Part shown: piece after piece, positions 31,956 to 40,500 of the stretch
Layout of the letters: each line of letters opens with the position of its first letter
Numbering within the stretch: position 1 is the first letter of the stretch
From: Clostridium_AW sp040797845
GTDB lineage: Bacteria > Bacillota > Clostridia > Clostridiales > Clostridiaceae
Reading direction: 5' to 3'
Length of the DNA stretch: 64,000 bases
Assembly (NCBI GenBank): GCA_040797845.1
Contig: JBFNFA010000012.1
Coordinates: 62,001-126,000 of the forward strand
The notes under the pieces: generated by a model
Seen by the model: only the letters and a program-made list of their open reading frames with translations
Databases searched by the model: none
Told to the model about the DNA's origin: nothing
Translations under genes and position numbers: made by a program

Positions 31956-33803
31956 ATGAACTTAATTCCTGATGATATTCTATTTAGAGTAGAGAAACCG
32001 GCTAGATATATAGGAGAAGAATTTAATTCATATAAAAAAGATAAAAAAAATATTGATATAAGATTTGCATTTTGTTTCCCTGATGTATATGAAGTAGGGA
32101 TGTCACATCTAGGAATGAAAATACTTTATTATATCTTAAATGAAAGAAAAGATACTTATTGTGAAAGGGTATTTGCTCCTTGGCCAGATATGGAAAAGCT
32201 TATGAGAGAAAATAATGTTCCTTTATATGGATTAGAAAGTAAAGATTCCATAAAGGATTTTGATTTTGTAGGATTTACCCTTCAATATGAAATGAGTTAT
32301 ACAAATATATTAAACATGTTAGATATGGGTGGAATTAATGTAAGGGCTTCAGAGAGAGGAGAAGATGAACCTCTTGTAATATGTGGTGGTCCATGTGCAT
32401 ATAATCCTGAACCTCTTTACGATATAGCAGATATATTTGTTTTAGGAGAAGGAGAAGAAGTTTTACATGAATTATTAGATCTTTATAAAGAGTTTAAAAG
32501 AAAACCTAAGAGCGAATTTCTAAAAGAGGCATGTAAAATTAAAGGTATATATGTGCCTTCTTTATATGAGGTAAGTTATGGTGAAGATGGCACTATAAAG
32601 GAGTTTTCACCTTTATATGAACATGTACCAAAGAAGGTTCAAAAAAGGATAATTAAGAATTTCAATGAAATTTCTTATCCAGATAAATTGATAGTTCCAT
32701 ATACTGAAATTGTTCATGACAGAATTAATTTAGAAACTTTTAGAGGATGTACAAGAGGATGTAGATTCTGTCAGGCGGGAATGATTTATAGACCAATAAG
32801 AGAAAAGAAAAAAGATAAGTTAATGGAGTTAGGAGAGCAACTTCTCAAAAGCACAGGCTATAATGAAATATCTCTAACTTCATTAAGTATTTGTGATTAT
32901 TCAGATATAAGAGGGCTTATAAATTCTTTAATAGAAAAACACCAGCATGAGAAAGTAGGTGTATCCCTCCCTTCTTTAAGAATAGATTCATTTTTTGTTG
33001 ATTTAATAAATGAAATACAAAAGGTTAGAAAGACTGGATTAACCTTTGCACCTGAAGCTGGAACTCAAAGGATGAGGGATGTTATAAATAAGGGTGTAAA
33101 TGAGGAAAATTTATTAAATGCTACAAGAAGTGCCTTTGAATCAGGATGGTCTACTATAAAGCTTTATTTTATGATAGGGCTTCCTTATGAAACAATTGAA
33201 GATGCTATAGGTATAGCTACAACTTCACAAAAAGTAGTAGACGAATATTATAAAATACCAAAGGATAAAAGGAAAAAGGGATTAAGGGTAACATCTAGTG
33301 CATCCATATTTGTGCCTAAACCATTTACTCCATTTCAGTGGGAACCTCAATTAGAAGAAGAGGAAGTAATGAAAAGAGTTTACGCTATAAAGGATAATAT
33401 AAAGAGTAGGGCTATATCTTTCAACTATCATGCATCTAAAGTAAGCTTCATGGAAGCTATTTTTGCCAGAGGAGATAGAAGGCTATGTGATGTGCTTATA
33501 GAAGCATGGAAGAATGGGGCAAGATTTGATGGATGGTCTGAGTATTTTAATTATGATAACTGGATGAATGCCTTTGAAAATTGCAAGGTGGATCCTAATT
33601 TTTATGCATATAGAAAAAGAAGCTATGAAGAAATATTACCTTGGGATTTTATAGATATAGGGGTAAATAAAGAATACCTTATAAAAGAAAATGAAAGAGC
33701 AAAATCAGGAGTAGTAACTCCAGATTGTAGAGAGGGCTGTACCGCTTGTGGTGCAAATATAAATCTAGAAGGGAAGTGCTTTGAGGGTGCGTTATTTAGT
33801 TAA
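31956..33803 (+). CDS. B12-binding-domain radical SAM protein (TIGR03960-like)
   Basis: A 615-aa protein: N-terminal B12-binding-like domain (~1-200), radical SAM core with CTRGCRFC (CxxxCxxC) near residue 263, and a C-terminal extension with a Cys group (CREGCTACG). It pairs with the downstream gene, which continues the same architecture; in some bacteria the two are fused. The substrate is unknown. The ATG at 31956 follows GGAGGT by 6 bases; the upstream in-frame ATG lies in AT-rich leader. Confidence 0.88.
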   Translation: MNLIPDDILFRVEKPARYIGEEFNSYKKDKKNIDIRFAFCFPDVYEVGMSHLGMKILYYILNERKDTYCERVFAPWPDMEKLMRENNVPLYGLESKDSIKDFDFVGFTLQYEMSYTNILNMLDMGGINVRASERGEDEPLVICGGPCAYNPEPLYDIADIFVLGEGEEVLHELLDLYKEFKRKPKSEFLKEACKIKGIYVPSLYEVSYGEDGTIKEFSPLYEHVPKKVQKRIIKNFNEISYPDKLIVPYTEIVHDRINLETFRGCTRGCRFCQAGMIYRPIREKKKDKLMELGEQLLKSTGYNEISLTSLSICDYSDIRGLINSLIEKHQHEKVGVSLPSLRIDSFFVDLINEIQKVRKTGLTFAPEAGTQRMRDVINKGVNEENLLNATRSAFESGWSTIKLYFMIGLPYETIEDAIGIATTSQKVVDEYYKIPKDKRKKGLRVTSSASIFVPKPFTPFQWEPQLEEEEVMKRVYAIKDNIKSRAISFNYHASKVSFMEAIFARGDRRLCDVLIEAWKNGARFDGWSEYFNYDNWMNAFENCKVDPNFYAYRKRSYEEILPWDFIDIGVNKEYLIKENERAKSGVVTPDCREGCTACGANINLEGKCFEGALFS

Positions 33804-34500
33804 ATTCACAAAGGAAAGCAATATAAAGTTTATTTCTCATTTAGATTTGATGAGGACTATTCAAAAGGTAATTAAAAGATCAGAACTTCCAATTGAATAC
33901 TCACAAGGGTTTAATCCACATATGAGTATATCTTTATCTCAACCTCTCTCAGTAGGAATGTTTTCTAAAGGGGAGTATATGGATATAAATCTTAGTGAAG
34001 ATTTAGAACCAATGCATATTAAAGAAAAACTAAATGAAAACTCTCCTTCTGGTATAAAATTTATTAATGTAGTAAAACTAAACAAAGAAGGAAAAGATGG
34101 TAAAAAGATACCACAATCCATGGCAGCTGTAGATGCAGCACGTTATTCCATAAGAATAAAATATAACGATACTAAAGATTTGGATGGGGAAATAAAAAAA
34201 ATATTCAATATGGAAGAGTGGAAGGTTATAAAAAAGGGTAAAAGTGGAGAAAAGGAAGTAGATATAAAACCAATGCTTAAAAAAATCCAGTATGAAATTG
34301 AAGAAGATGTATTATCAATGAATGTATTGGTAAGCTGTGGAAGCAGGGAAAACTTATCAGCAGATATTTTAAGCAAATTTATCCTAGAAAATACTACCGA
34401 TGGAAATAAAGATGCTTTTGTTTTAATTGAAAGAGAAGAGACCTATGGAAGATTAAACAATAAACTTCTTCCACTTGATGAGTGTCTAGGAAAAATGTAA
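33781..34500 (+). CDS. TIGR03936-family radical-SAM-associated protein
   Basis: A 239-aa partner of the preceding radical SAM protein, typified by YLVKFTKESNIKFISHLDLMRTI and EYSQGFNPHMSISLSQPLSVG. It overlaps the upstream gene by 23 bp. TTG at 33781 is taken as start (AAGGGAAG upstream); GTG at 33787 is an alternative. No catalytic motif of its own; it probably forms a complex acting on RNA or a carrier, which is inference. Confidence 0.87.
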   Translation: MRVRYLVKFTKESNIKFISHLDLMRTIQKVIKRSELPIEYSQGFNPHMSISLSQPLSVGMFSKGEYMDINLSEDLEPMHIKEKLNENSPSGIKFINVVKLNKEGKDGKKIPQSMAAVDAARYSIRIKYNDTKDLDGEIKKIFNMEEWKVIKKGKSGEKEVDIKPMLKKIQYEIEEDVLSMNVLVSCGSRENLSADILSKFILENTTDGNKDAFVLIEREETYGRLNNKLLPLDECLGKM

Positions 34501-34528
34501 TACTCTAATTTGACTAGAGGTGTTGAAT

Positions 34529-35971
34529 TTGAAAGAGATATTTGTAGAACGAAATGGGTCTACATTAAGGATAGCAATAAAAAAGAATAATAAGCTAAAA
34601 GAATGCTATATTGAAGAAGATTCAAAAGAGCCATTCCCAGGGGAAATATATAAGGGAGTAGTAAAAAATATAATTCCTGGTATTAAGTGTGCCTTTATTG
34701 ATATAGGACATAAAGAAAACTGCTACATGTATATAGATAGAAAGTTTAAAAATACAGGAATTAAAAAGGGCGACGAGATTCTAGTAGAAGTAGTTAAGGA
34801 AGCTATAGGAAAAAAAGGACCTAAAGTTACAACGGCAGTATCTATACCAGGGAGATATTGTGTTTTAAATACCCTAGATAATGATGTAACTTTCTCTAAA
34901 AAAATAACTGATGAAGATTTAATAGCGTATATTAAAAATGGATTAGATAAACCAAAGGACATAGGACTTATGATAAGGACTAATGCCGCTAAGGTTACCG
35001 TGGATATGATAAATAAAGAAGTAGCCTATCTGTATAAAGTTTTTCAAGATATAGATAGAAAAGTGAAATATTCTTTAAAGCCTGGATTACTCTATAAGGC
35101 AGGAGGAATATTAGGCAGGATTTTAAGGGATAAATTAGATGAAGAGACCACAAAAGTATATGCTAATAATGCTGAGGATTACGAAGAAATAGAAAGTTAT
35201 ATAGCTAACGCAAAAGATGCTAATGTTTTTTTAGAGCTTCATAATGAGGAAATAGGATTATTTCAGTACTACGGTATAGAAAATGAAATATTAAAGCTTA
35301 GAAATAACAAAGTGCAATTGAATTGTGGAGGATATATAATAATCGAAAAAACTGAAGCTATGTATACAATTGATGTTAACTCAGGTAAAAATATTAAAGG
35401 TGAATCCATGAGGAAAACTGCTTTTATTACCAATATTCAAGCAGCTGAGGAGATAGCTAATCAAATTAGATTAAGAAATCTAAGTGGGATAATACTAGTG
35501 GATTTTATAGATATGAAGGACGAAGACGATAAAGGAAAAGTATTAAATAAATTAAAAGATGGCTTTATAGAAGATAAAATTAAAACGGTTATATACCCTT
35601 TTACAGAGCTAAACTTAGTTCAGATTGCAAGAAAGAGAGTAGGAAAGTTAATAGAGGAATACATGGATGAACCTTGCAGTTGCTGTAAGGGCAGAGGTAA
35701 AAGATTGAAGCTTTCTTATATAAATTTACTGATAAAAAATGAAATAGAAAGAATAAAAGAAAGTAACAATATTAAGCATATTTATATAGAACTTAATACT
35801 GTTTATGAAAAGCATGTAAAAGATGATATTATTTCATTTATAAAGGAAATAGAAGCCTTAGATTTAGCTGTTTATTTAAACTTCTTTAATGGAGAAGAGT
35901 ACTATAAAGTAGAACCTTTGTTGTTTTCTAATCAATTGGAAAACTTAAAAATGTATAAAATTTACGGCTAA
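34529..35971 (+). CDS. rng: Ribonuclease G/E family endoribonuclease
   Basis: The 480-aa protein begins with KEIFVERN. An S1 RNA-binding domain occupies ~35-115, the RNase H-like and DNase I-like catalytic parts ~120-400, with YTIDVNSGKN and DFIDMKD carrying the metal-binding Asp residues, and the zinc-link CSCCKGRG sits at ~385. It cuts single-stranded AU-rich RNA in rRNA maturation and mRNA decay. TTG 34529 is chosen: AGAGGTG (34516-34522) lies 6 bases before it, whereas GTG 34520 is inside that site. Confidence 0.93.
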   Translation: MKEIFVERNGSTLRIAIKKNNKLKECYIEEDSKEPFPGEIYKGVVKNIIPGIKCAFIDIGHKENCYMYIDRKFKNTGIKKGDEILVEVVKEAIGKKGPKVTTAVSIPGRYCVLNTLDNDVTFSKKITDEDLIAYIKNGLDKPKDIGLMIRTNAAKVTVDMINKEVAYLYKVFQDIDRKVKYSLKPGLLYKAGGILGRILRDKLDEETTKVYANNAEDYEEIESYIANAKDANVFLELHNEEIGLFQYYGIENEILKLRNNKVQLNCGGYIIIEKTEAMYTIDVNSGKNIKGESMRKTAFITNIQAAEEIANQIRLRNLSGIILVDFIDMKDEDDKGKVLNKLKDGFIEDKIKTVIYPFTELNLVQIARKRVGKLIEEYMDEPCSCCKGRGKRLKLSYINLLIKNEIERIKESNNIKHIYIELNTVYEKHVKDDIISFIKEIEALDLAVYLNFFNGEEYYKVEPLLFSNQLENLKMYKIYG

Positions 35972-35976
35972 AAAAC

Positions 35977-36005
35977 TTTACAAAGCTAGTCAGATATGTT
36001 AAAAT
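35977..36005 (+). promoter_or_regulatory. Sigma-A promoter of rplU operon
   Basis: TTTACA (35977-35982), 17-bp spacer, TAAAAT (36000-36005). Confidence 0.75.
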
Positions 36006-36011
36006 GGCTTT

Positions 36012-36080
36012 TGTAGACCGCGCAGAAAAGGTTTCAAACATAGTATCTATGTACCTTAAATGGCGAGACTGGTTAGAGGA
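36012..36080 (+). ncRNA. Ribosomal protein L21 leader RNA
   Basis: The leader has the Firmicute L21-leader pieces CCGCGCAGAAAAGG and CCTTAAATGGCGAGACTGG, with AAGG/CCTT pairing across a short hairpin, ending at the rplU ribosome-binding site. It probably binds L21 for feedback control. Confidence 0.85.
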
Positions 36081-36089
36081 GGTGTTTTT

Positions 36090-36404
36090 ATGTACGCTAT
36101 AGTTTTGACTGGAGGAAAACAGTACAAAGTTTCAGAAGGAGACGTAATTTACGTTGAAAAATTAGAAGCTGAGGTTGATTCTACAATAGAATTAGACAAT
36201 ATCCTTGCTGTAAGCAAAGCTGATGGAGAATTCGTTGTTGGTAAACCAGTAGTTGAAGGAGCTAAAGTTACTGCTAAAGTTGTAAACCAAGGAAAAGGCA
36301 AGAAAGTTGTTGTTTTCAAATATAAGAGAAAGAAAGCTTATAGAAAGAAACAAGGACACAGACAGCCATACACTAAACTTCAAATAGAAAAGATCAACGC
36401 GTAA
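36090..36404 (+). CDS. rplU: 50S ribosomal protein L21
   Basis: A 104-aa L21: MYAIVLTGGKQYKV at the start and KRKKAYRKKQGHRQPYT near the end are diagnostic. It starts at ATG 36090 after GAGGAGGTG; the in-frame ATG at 36060 lies in the leader. Head of the conserved group rplU-prp-rpmA. Confidence 0.97.
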   Translation: MYAIVLTGGKQYKVSEGDVIYVEKLEAEVDSTIELDNILAVSKADGEFVVGKPVVEGAKVTAKVVNQGKGKKVVVFKYKRKKAYRKKQGHRQPYTKLQIEKINA

Positions 36405-36409
36405 GATCT

Positions 36410-36739
36410 ATGATCAAAGCAGTATTTAAAAAGAAAAGAGATAATATAGTTTCATTTAATATTAAAGGACATGCAAATTCAGTAGATGATGGATATGATT
36501 TAGTCTGTTGTGCTATTTCAGCTATATCCATAACTATTGCCAATGGCATTACTGAAGTTGCTAAAGTAGATGCAGATATAAATACAGAAGATGGTTTTTT
36601 AAGCTTGAGCTTAGAAGATCAAGATTCAGAGCAAATACATAAATGTCAATGCTTAATGGAAACTATGTTGCTTGGATTGAAAAGTGTAGAGAAAAGTTAC
36701 GGTGAATATATAAAGATTTTAGTAGAGGAGGTGGAGTAG
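36410..36739 (+). CDS. prp: Ribosomal-processing cysteine protease Prp
   Basis: A 109-aa protease (YsxB family) that trims the N-terminus of L27. Catalytic His in IKGHAN and Cys in DLVCCAIS are present. It sits between rplU and rpmA as usual, 5 bp after L21, with no clear Shine-Dalgarno sequence, suggesting coupled translation. Its substrate L27 downstream does carry the cleavable extension. Confidence 0.95.
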   Translation: MIKAVFKKKRDNIVSFNIKGHANSVDDGYDLVCCAISAISITIANGITEVAKVDADINTEDGFLSLSLEDQDSEQIHKCQCLMETMLLGLKSVEKSYGEYIKILVEEVE

Positions 36740-36740
36740 T

Positions 36741-37049
36741 ATGTTACTAATGAACCTTCAGTTATTTGCTACGAAAAAAGGTGTAGGTAGCTCAAAGAAC
36801 GGAAGAGATAGTGAATCTAAAAGACTTGGAGTTAAATCTTCAGATGGTCAATTTGTTTTAGCTGGTAATATATTAGTAAGACAAAGAGGAACAAAAATTC
36901 ATCCTGGTAACAATGTTGGCAGAGGTGGAGATGACACTTTGTTCGCTAAAGTAGATGGTATAGTTAGATACGAAAGAGTTGGTAAAAACAAAAAAAGAGC
37001 TTCTGTTTATCCATTAGGAATAGAAGAAGTTGTAGTAGTAGCTGAATAA
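36741..37049 (+). CDS. rpmA: 50S ribosomal protein L27 with cleavable N-terminal extension
   Basis: A 102-aa L27 precursor. It opens with MLLMNLQLFATKKGVG: the NLQLF-A site is what Prp removes to expose the mature N-terminus that reaches the peptidyl-transferase centre. Core L27 follows (KRLGVKSSDGQFVLAGNIL). GAGGAGGTGG precedes the ATG, which lies 2 bp after the prp stop. Confidence 0.97.
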   Translation: MLLMNLQLFATKKGVGSSKNGRDSESKRLGVKSSDGQFVLAGNILVRQRGTKIHPGNNVGRGGDDTLFAKVDGIVRYERVGKNKKRASVYPLGIEEVVVVAE

Positions 37050-37052
37050 TAC

Positions 37053-37080
37053 AAAGCACCCTGGTTTAGGGTGCTTTTTT
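37053..37080 (+). terminator. Terminator after rpmA
   Basis: Stem AAAGCACCC / GGGTGCTTT with T6. Confidence 0.88.
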
Positions 37081-37105
37081 AAAATTTATGTATCGGGGGA
37101 GAACT

Positions 37106-37651
37106 ATGGGGGATCTTGAGAAAACTATAGAATTATTAAGAAAACAAAGGCATGATTTTATGAATGATCTTCAAATTATATATGGTTATCTTCAGATGGG
37201 AAGGGAAGATAGGGCAAGAGAAGCTATAAAAAAACTGAGTATGCATAATGAAAATATAAGTGAAATATATAGCTTAGGGGATAGTTATTTGGCCTATAGC
37301 TTAGAAGAAAATATGAGGAGAATATTAGGAAAAAATGTTGATGTAAATATAGACATAGAAATATCTAAATTTTCTAAGCCACCCTTTGAAATAGATTACG
37401 ATAAAAAGATAAATTTAGTAAATAATATATTCAAGGAATTAGAAAAAAGTGAGCTGAATTCGGTACATATATATTTTTTTGAGGATAATATAGGGCAGAA
37501 TCTTTTTATAGCTAATAACGAAGAGTTGATTGATGAGATGAACTGGATGGAGAGCTGGGAAAAATTAAGCATAGAAATAGAAGGAATTTCGGTATACAGA
37601 TGTATTTATGGGGATAATATTGCTTATAGAATTATATTTATAAACGATTAA
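37106..37651 (+). CDS. Spo0B-domain protein
   Basis: The 181-aa protein has an N-terminal histidine-kinase-like four-helix part with RKQRHDFMNDLQIIYGYLQM, the phosphoacceptor-type H-box of Spo0B and related sensors, and a C-terminal part resembling a degenerate ATPase domain with no N/G boxes. It sits between rpmA and obg exactly where Bacillus has spo0B. Clostridia lack Spo0F, so a classical phosphorelay role is unlikely. Start ATG 37106 after GGGGGAGA. Confidence 0.75.
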   Translation: MGDLEKTIELLRKQRHDFMNDLQIIYGYLQMGREDRAREAIKKLSMHNENISEIYSLGDSYLAYSLEENMRRILGKNVDVNIDIEISKFSKPPFEIDYDKKINLVNNIFKELEKSELNSVHIYFFEDNIGQNLFIANNEELIDEMNWMESWEKLSIEIEGISVYRCIYGDNIAYRIIFIND

Positions 37652-37675
37652 AAAGTAGATTAAGAGGTGAGAAGT

Positions 37676-38950
37676 TTGTTTATAGACAGAGCAAAAGTAT
37701 TTGTTAAATCAGGGGACGGAGGAAATGGTGCCATATCCTTTAGAAGGGAAAAATATGTTCCATTGGGAGGACCAGATGGAGGAGATGGCGGAAAAGGTGG
37801 AGATGTAGTATTAGTTGTAGAGCCTAGCATGACTACTCTTTTGGATTTTACATATAAGAGAAAATATGTAGCTGAAAGAGGAGGAGATGGTTCAGGTGCA
37901 AAATGTTTCGGTAAAGATGGTTCGAAGCTATTGATAAAAGTTCCAATGGGAACTGTGGTTAAAGATGAGGTTTCAGGTAAAATAATGGCAGATTTATCTC
38001 ATGCAGGAGATAAGTATGTAGTGGCTAAAGGAGGAAAGGGAGGAAAAGGAAATGTAAAATTTACTACTCCTACAAGACAAACTCCTAATTTTGCTGAACC
38101 TGGTATGCCAGGAGAAGAAAGAACAATAGTGTTAGAATTGAAACTTCTTGCGGATGTAGGATTGATAGGATTCCCTAATGTTGGGAAATCAACACTCTTA
38201 TCCATTGTTACTAATGCTAAACCTAAAATTGCCAACTATCACTTTACAACACTAAGTCCAAATTTAGGAGTTGTATCATTACCAGGCATAGAGCCTTTTG
38301 TTATGGCTGATATACCAGGTATTATTGAAGGAGCAGCTGAAGGAGTTGGTTTAGGACTTGACTTCTTAAGACATATAGAAAGAACAAGATTGCTAATTCA
38401 TGTAGTAGATATATCAGGGATAGAAGGTAGAGATCCTTATGAAGATTTCTTAAAAATAAATGAGGAATTAAAAAAATATAGCGTAAAATTATGGGATAGA
38501 CCTCAAATAATAGCTGCAAATAAGAGTGATATGCTTGTAGATGAAGAAGTATTTGAAGATTTTAAAAGAAAAGTTGAGAAATTAGGATATAAACAAGTAT
38601 TTAAGATATCAGCGGGAACTAATCAAGGATTAAAAGAGTTAATCAAAGAATCAGCTAGAATTTTATCAACTATACCTGTAATAGATTTAGAGGTAGAAGA
38701 AAAGGATATGTATGTTCCTGAAGAGAAGAGATTTACTTATACAATAAGAAAAGAAGATAATGTCTATGTTATTGAAGGAAGTTTTGCGGATAGACTTCTT
38801 CAAAGTGTTAATGTTAATGATCCAGACGGATTAAGATATTTCCACACCGTATTAAAAAATAAAGGAATTATGGATGAATTATTAGAACAGGGAATAGAAG
38901 ATGGAGATACAGTAAGATTTAAAGACTTCGAATTTGATTTTGTACTGTAA
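37676..38950 (+). CDS. obgE: GTPase Obg (CgtA)
   Basis: The 424-aa protein has an Obg glycine-rich domain (~1-158: GDGGNGAISFRREKYVP), a GTPase domain with GFPNVGKST (P-loop), DIPG and NKSD motifs, and a C-terminal OCT domain (~345-424). It acts in late 50S assembly and the stress response. TTG 37676 gives the usual MFIDRAKVFVKSG start and has AGAGGTG 6 bases upstream; GTG 37667 overlaps that site. Confidence 0.96.
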   Translation: MFIDRAKVFVKSGDGGNGAISFRREKYVPLGGPDGGDGGKGGDVVLVVEPSMTTLLDFTYKRKYVAERGGDGSGAKCFGKDGSKLLIKVPMGTVVKDEVSGKIMADLSHAGDKYVVAKGGKGGKGNVKFTTPTRQTPNFAEPGMPGEERTIVLELKLLADVGLIGFPNVGKSTLLSIVTNAKPKIANYHFTTLSPNLGVVSLPGIEPFVMADIPGIIEGAAEGVGLGLDFLRHIERTRLLIHVVDISGIEGRDPYEDFLKINEELKKYSVKLWDRPQIIAANKSDMLVDEEVFEDFKRKVEKLGYKQVFKISAGTNQGLKELIKESARILSTIPVIDLEVEEKDMYVPEEKRFTYTIRKEDNVYVIEGSFADRLLQSVNVNDPDGLRYFHTVLKNKGIMDELLEQGIEDGDTVRFKDFEFDFVL

Positions 38951-38976
38951 TAATCAATATATTTAGGAGGATAAGG

Positions 38977-39267
38977 ATGATAACTGGAAAACAAAGGAGC
39001 TATTTAAGATCATTAGCTAATACTATAGATCCTATTTTTCAAGTAGGAAAGGGCGGAATAGAGGAAAATTTTATAAAACAGGTAGACTCAGCCCTAGAAG
39101 CTAGAGAAATAATTAAAATTTCTGTATTAAATAATAGCGGATTAACTGCAAGAGAGGCTTCTGACATGATTTGTGAAGAACTAAATTGTGAGGGAGTTCA
39201 GGCAATAGGAAGCAAGTTAGTTATTTATAGAAAATCAAGTAAAAAGCCAAAAATACAATTACCGTAG
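38977..39267 (+). CDS. yhbY: RNA-binding protein YhbY
   Basis: A 96-aa CRM-domain (CRS1/YhbY) protein with LTGKQR-type start, VGKGG (GxxG loop), and KLVIYRKS at the end. It binds pre-50S particles. It follows obgE by 26 bp, AGGAGG before the ATG. Confidence 0.93.
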   Translation: MITGKQRSYLRSLANTIDPIFQVGKGGIEENFIKQVDSALEAREIIKISVLNNSGLTAREASDMICEELNCEGVQAIGSKLVIYRKSSKKPKIQLP

Positions 39268-39292
39268 TGGTGTATGAGGGGGTAGTTGTAAT

Positions 39293-39895
39293 ATGGAGAA
39301 GAAAGCTATATTTGGAGGAACTTTTGATCCCATACATAATGGCCACCTTCATATAGCCTACGAGGCTTTATATAGGTTAAACTTAGATAGAATAATTTTT
39401 ATGCCCTCAGGAAATCCACCACATAAATATGAAAAAGATATAGCAGACTCTAGGATTAGATATGAGATGGTTAAAATGGCTATTAGAGAAGAAGAAAAAT
39501 TCGAAATAAATGATTATGAAATAAGGAAAAAAAATATTAGTTATACTTATGAAACTTTAAGTTTCTTTAAGAATAATTATCCTAAGGTTATGTGGTATTT
39601 TTTGACAGGTGTGGACTGTTTAATGGACTTTGATACATGGAAAAATATTGATGAGATTATGGAGATGTGTAAGCTCATTGTGTTTAATAGACCTGGATAT
39701 GACAAAGAAAAAATATTAGAACAAAAAGAAAAGCTAGAAAGTGAACATAATAAAGAAATAATATTTCTAGATATACCTTTATTAGAGATATCTTCTACGG
39801 AGATTAGAAGAGCTATAAAGGAGAATAGAAATATAAGATATTTTTTACCTGAGGGAGTATACAATACTATAAAAGAGTTAAAGTTATATATATAA
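39293..39895 (+). CDS. nadD: Nicotinate-nucleotide adenylyltransferase
   Basis: A 200-aa NaMN adenylyltransferase in NAD synthesis. GGTFDPIHNGHL contains the HxGH nucleotide-transfer motif; ISSTEIR near the end is the second ATP-binding signature. It follows yhbY by 25 bp and precedes yqeK, as in most Firmicutes. Confidence 0.96.
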   Translation: MEKKAIFGGTFDPIHNGHLHIAYEALYRLNLDRIIFMPSGNPPHKYEKDIADSRIRYEMVKMAIREEEKFEINDYEIRKKNISYTYETLSFFKNNYPKVMWYFLTGVDCLMDFDTWKNIDEIMEMCKLIVFNRPGYDKEKILEQKEKLESEHNKEIIFLDIPLLEISSTEIRRAIKENRNIRYFLPEGVYNTIKELKLYI

Positions 39896-39926
39896 CTTTT
39901 TATATTGTGTCTAGGAGTTGATTTAG

Positions 39927-40499
39927 ATGTGGAGCGAAGAGCGTATAGAGGCCTTTTTGAAAGAAAACTTAGATAATAAAAGATATCAGCATAGTTTAAG
40001 AGTAAGAGATACAGCTAAAAACATGGCGAAACATTATGGAATAGATGAAAATAAGGCAGCTATTGCAGGATTGGCTCATGATTGTGCTAAAGGTATGAGT
40101 GCTTATGAGTTAATTAATATTGTTAAAAAGAATGGATATAAAATAAATGAAGTTTGTGAAAAGAGTCCTCAACTGCTACATGGATTAGCAGGAGCAATAA
40201 TTGTTAGAGATACTATGGGAGTTAAAGATAGGGATATATTTAATGCAATAGCTTATCATACCACTGGTAAAAAAAATATGACCTTGTTAGAAAAAATTAT
40301 ATACCTTGCAGATTATATAGAGCCCTTAAGAAGATATACAGGGGTAGAAGAAATAAGAGAATTATCCTATAAAAATATAGATAAGGCCATGATTAAATCC
40401 TTTGATTCAACCATAAGATATATAATTGAAAGAGGACAAATGTTACACATTGATACTGTAGAAGGAAGAAATTATATTATAAAAGCTGTAGGTGAGTAA
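39927..40499 (+). CDS. yqeK: HD-domain hydrolase YqeK (Ap4A hydrolase)
   Basis: A 190-aa HD protein: RYQHSLRV, AGLAHDCAKG (HD dyad), LLHGLAGA and AIAYHTTGKKNMTLLEKIIYLADYIEP mark YqeK, which hydrolyses Ap4A symmetrically. RsfS, which often follows closely, is not found here; an LCP gene follows 2 bp later. Confidence 0.93.
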   Translation: MWSEERIEAFLKENLDNKRYQHSLRVRDTAKNMAKHYGIDENKAAIAGLAHDCAKGMSAYELINIVKKNGYKINEVCEKSPQLLHGLAGAIIVRDTMGVKDRDIFNAIAYHTTGKKNMTLLEKIIYLADYIEPLRRYTGVEEIRELSYKNIDKAMIKSFDSTIRYIIERGQMLHIDTVEGRNYIIKAVGE

Positions 40500-40500
40500 A

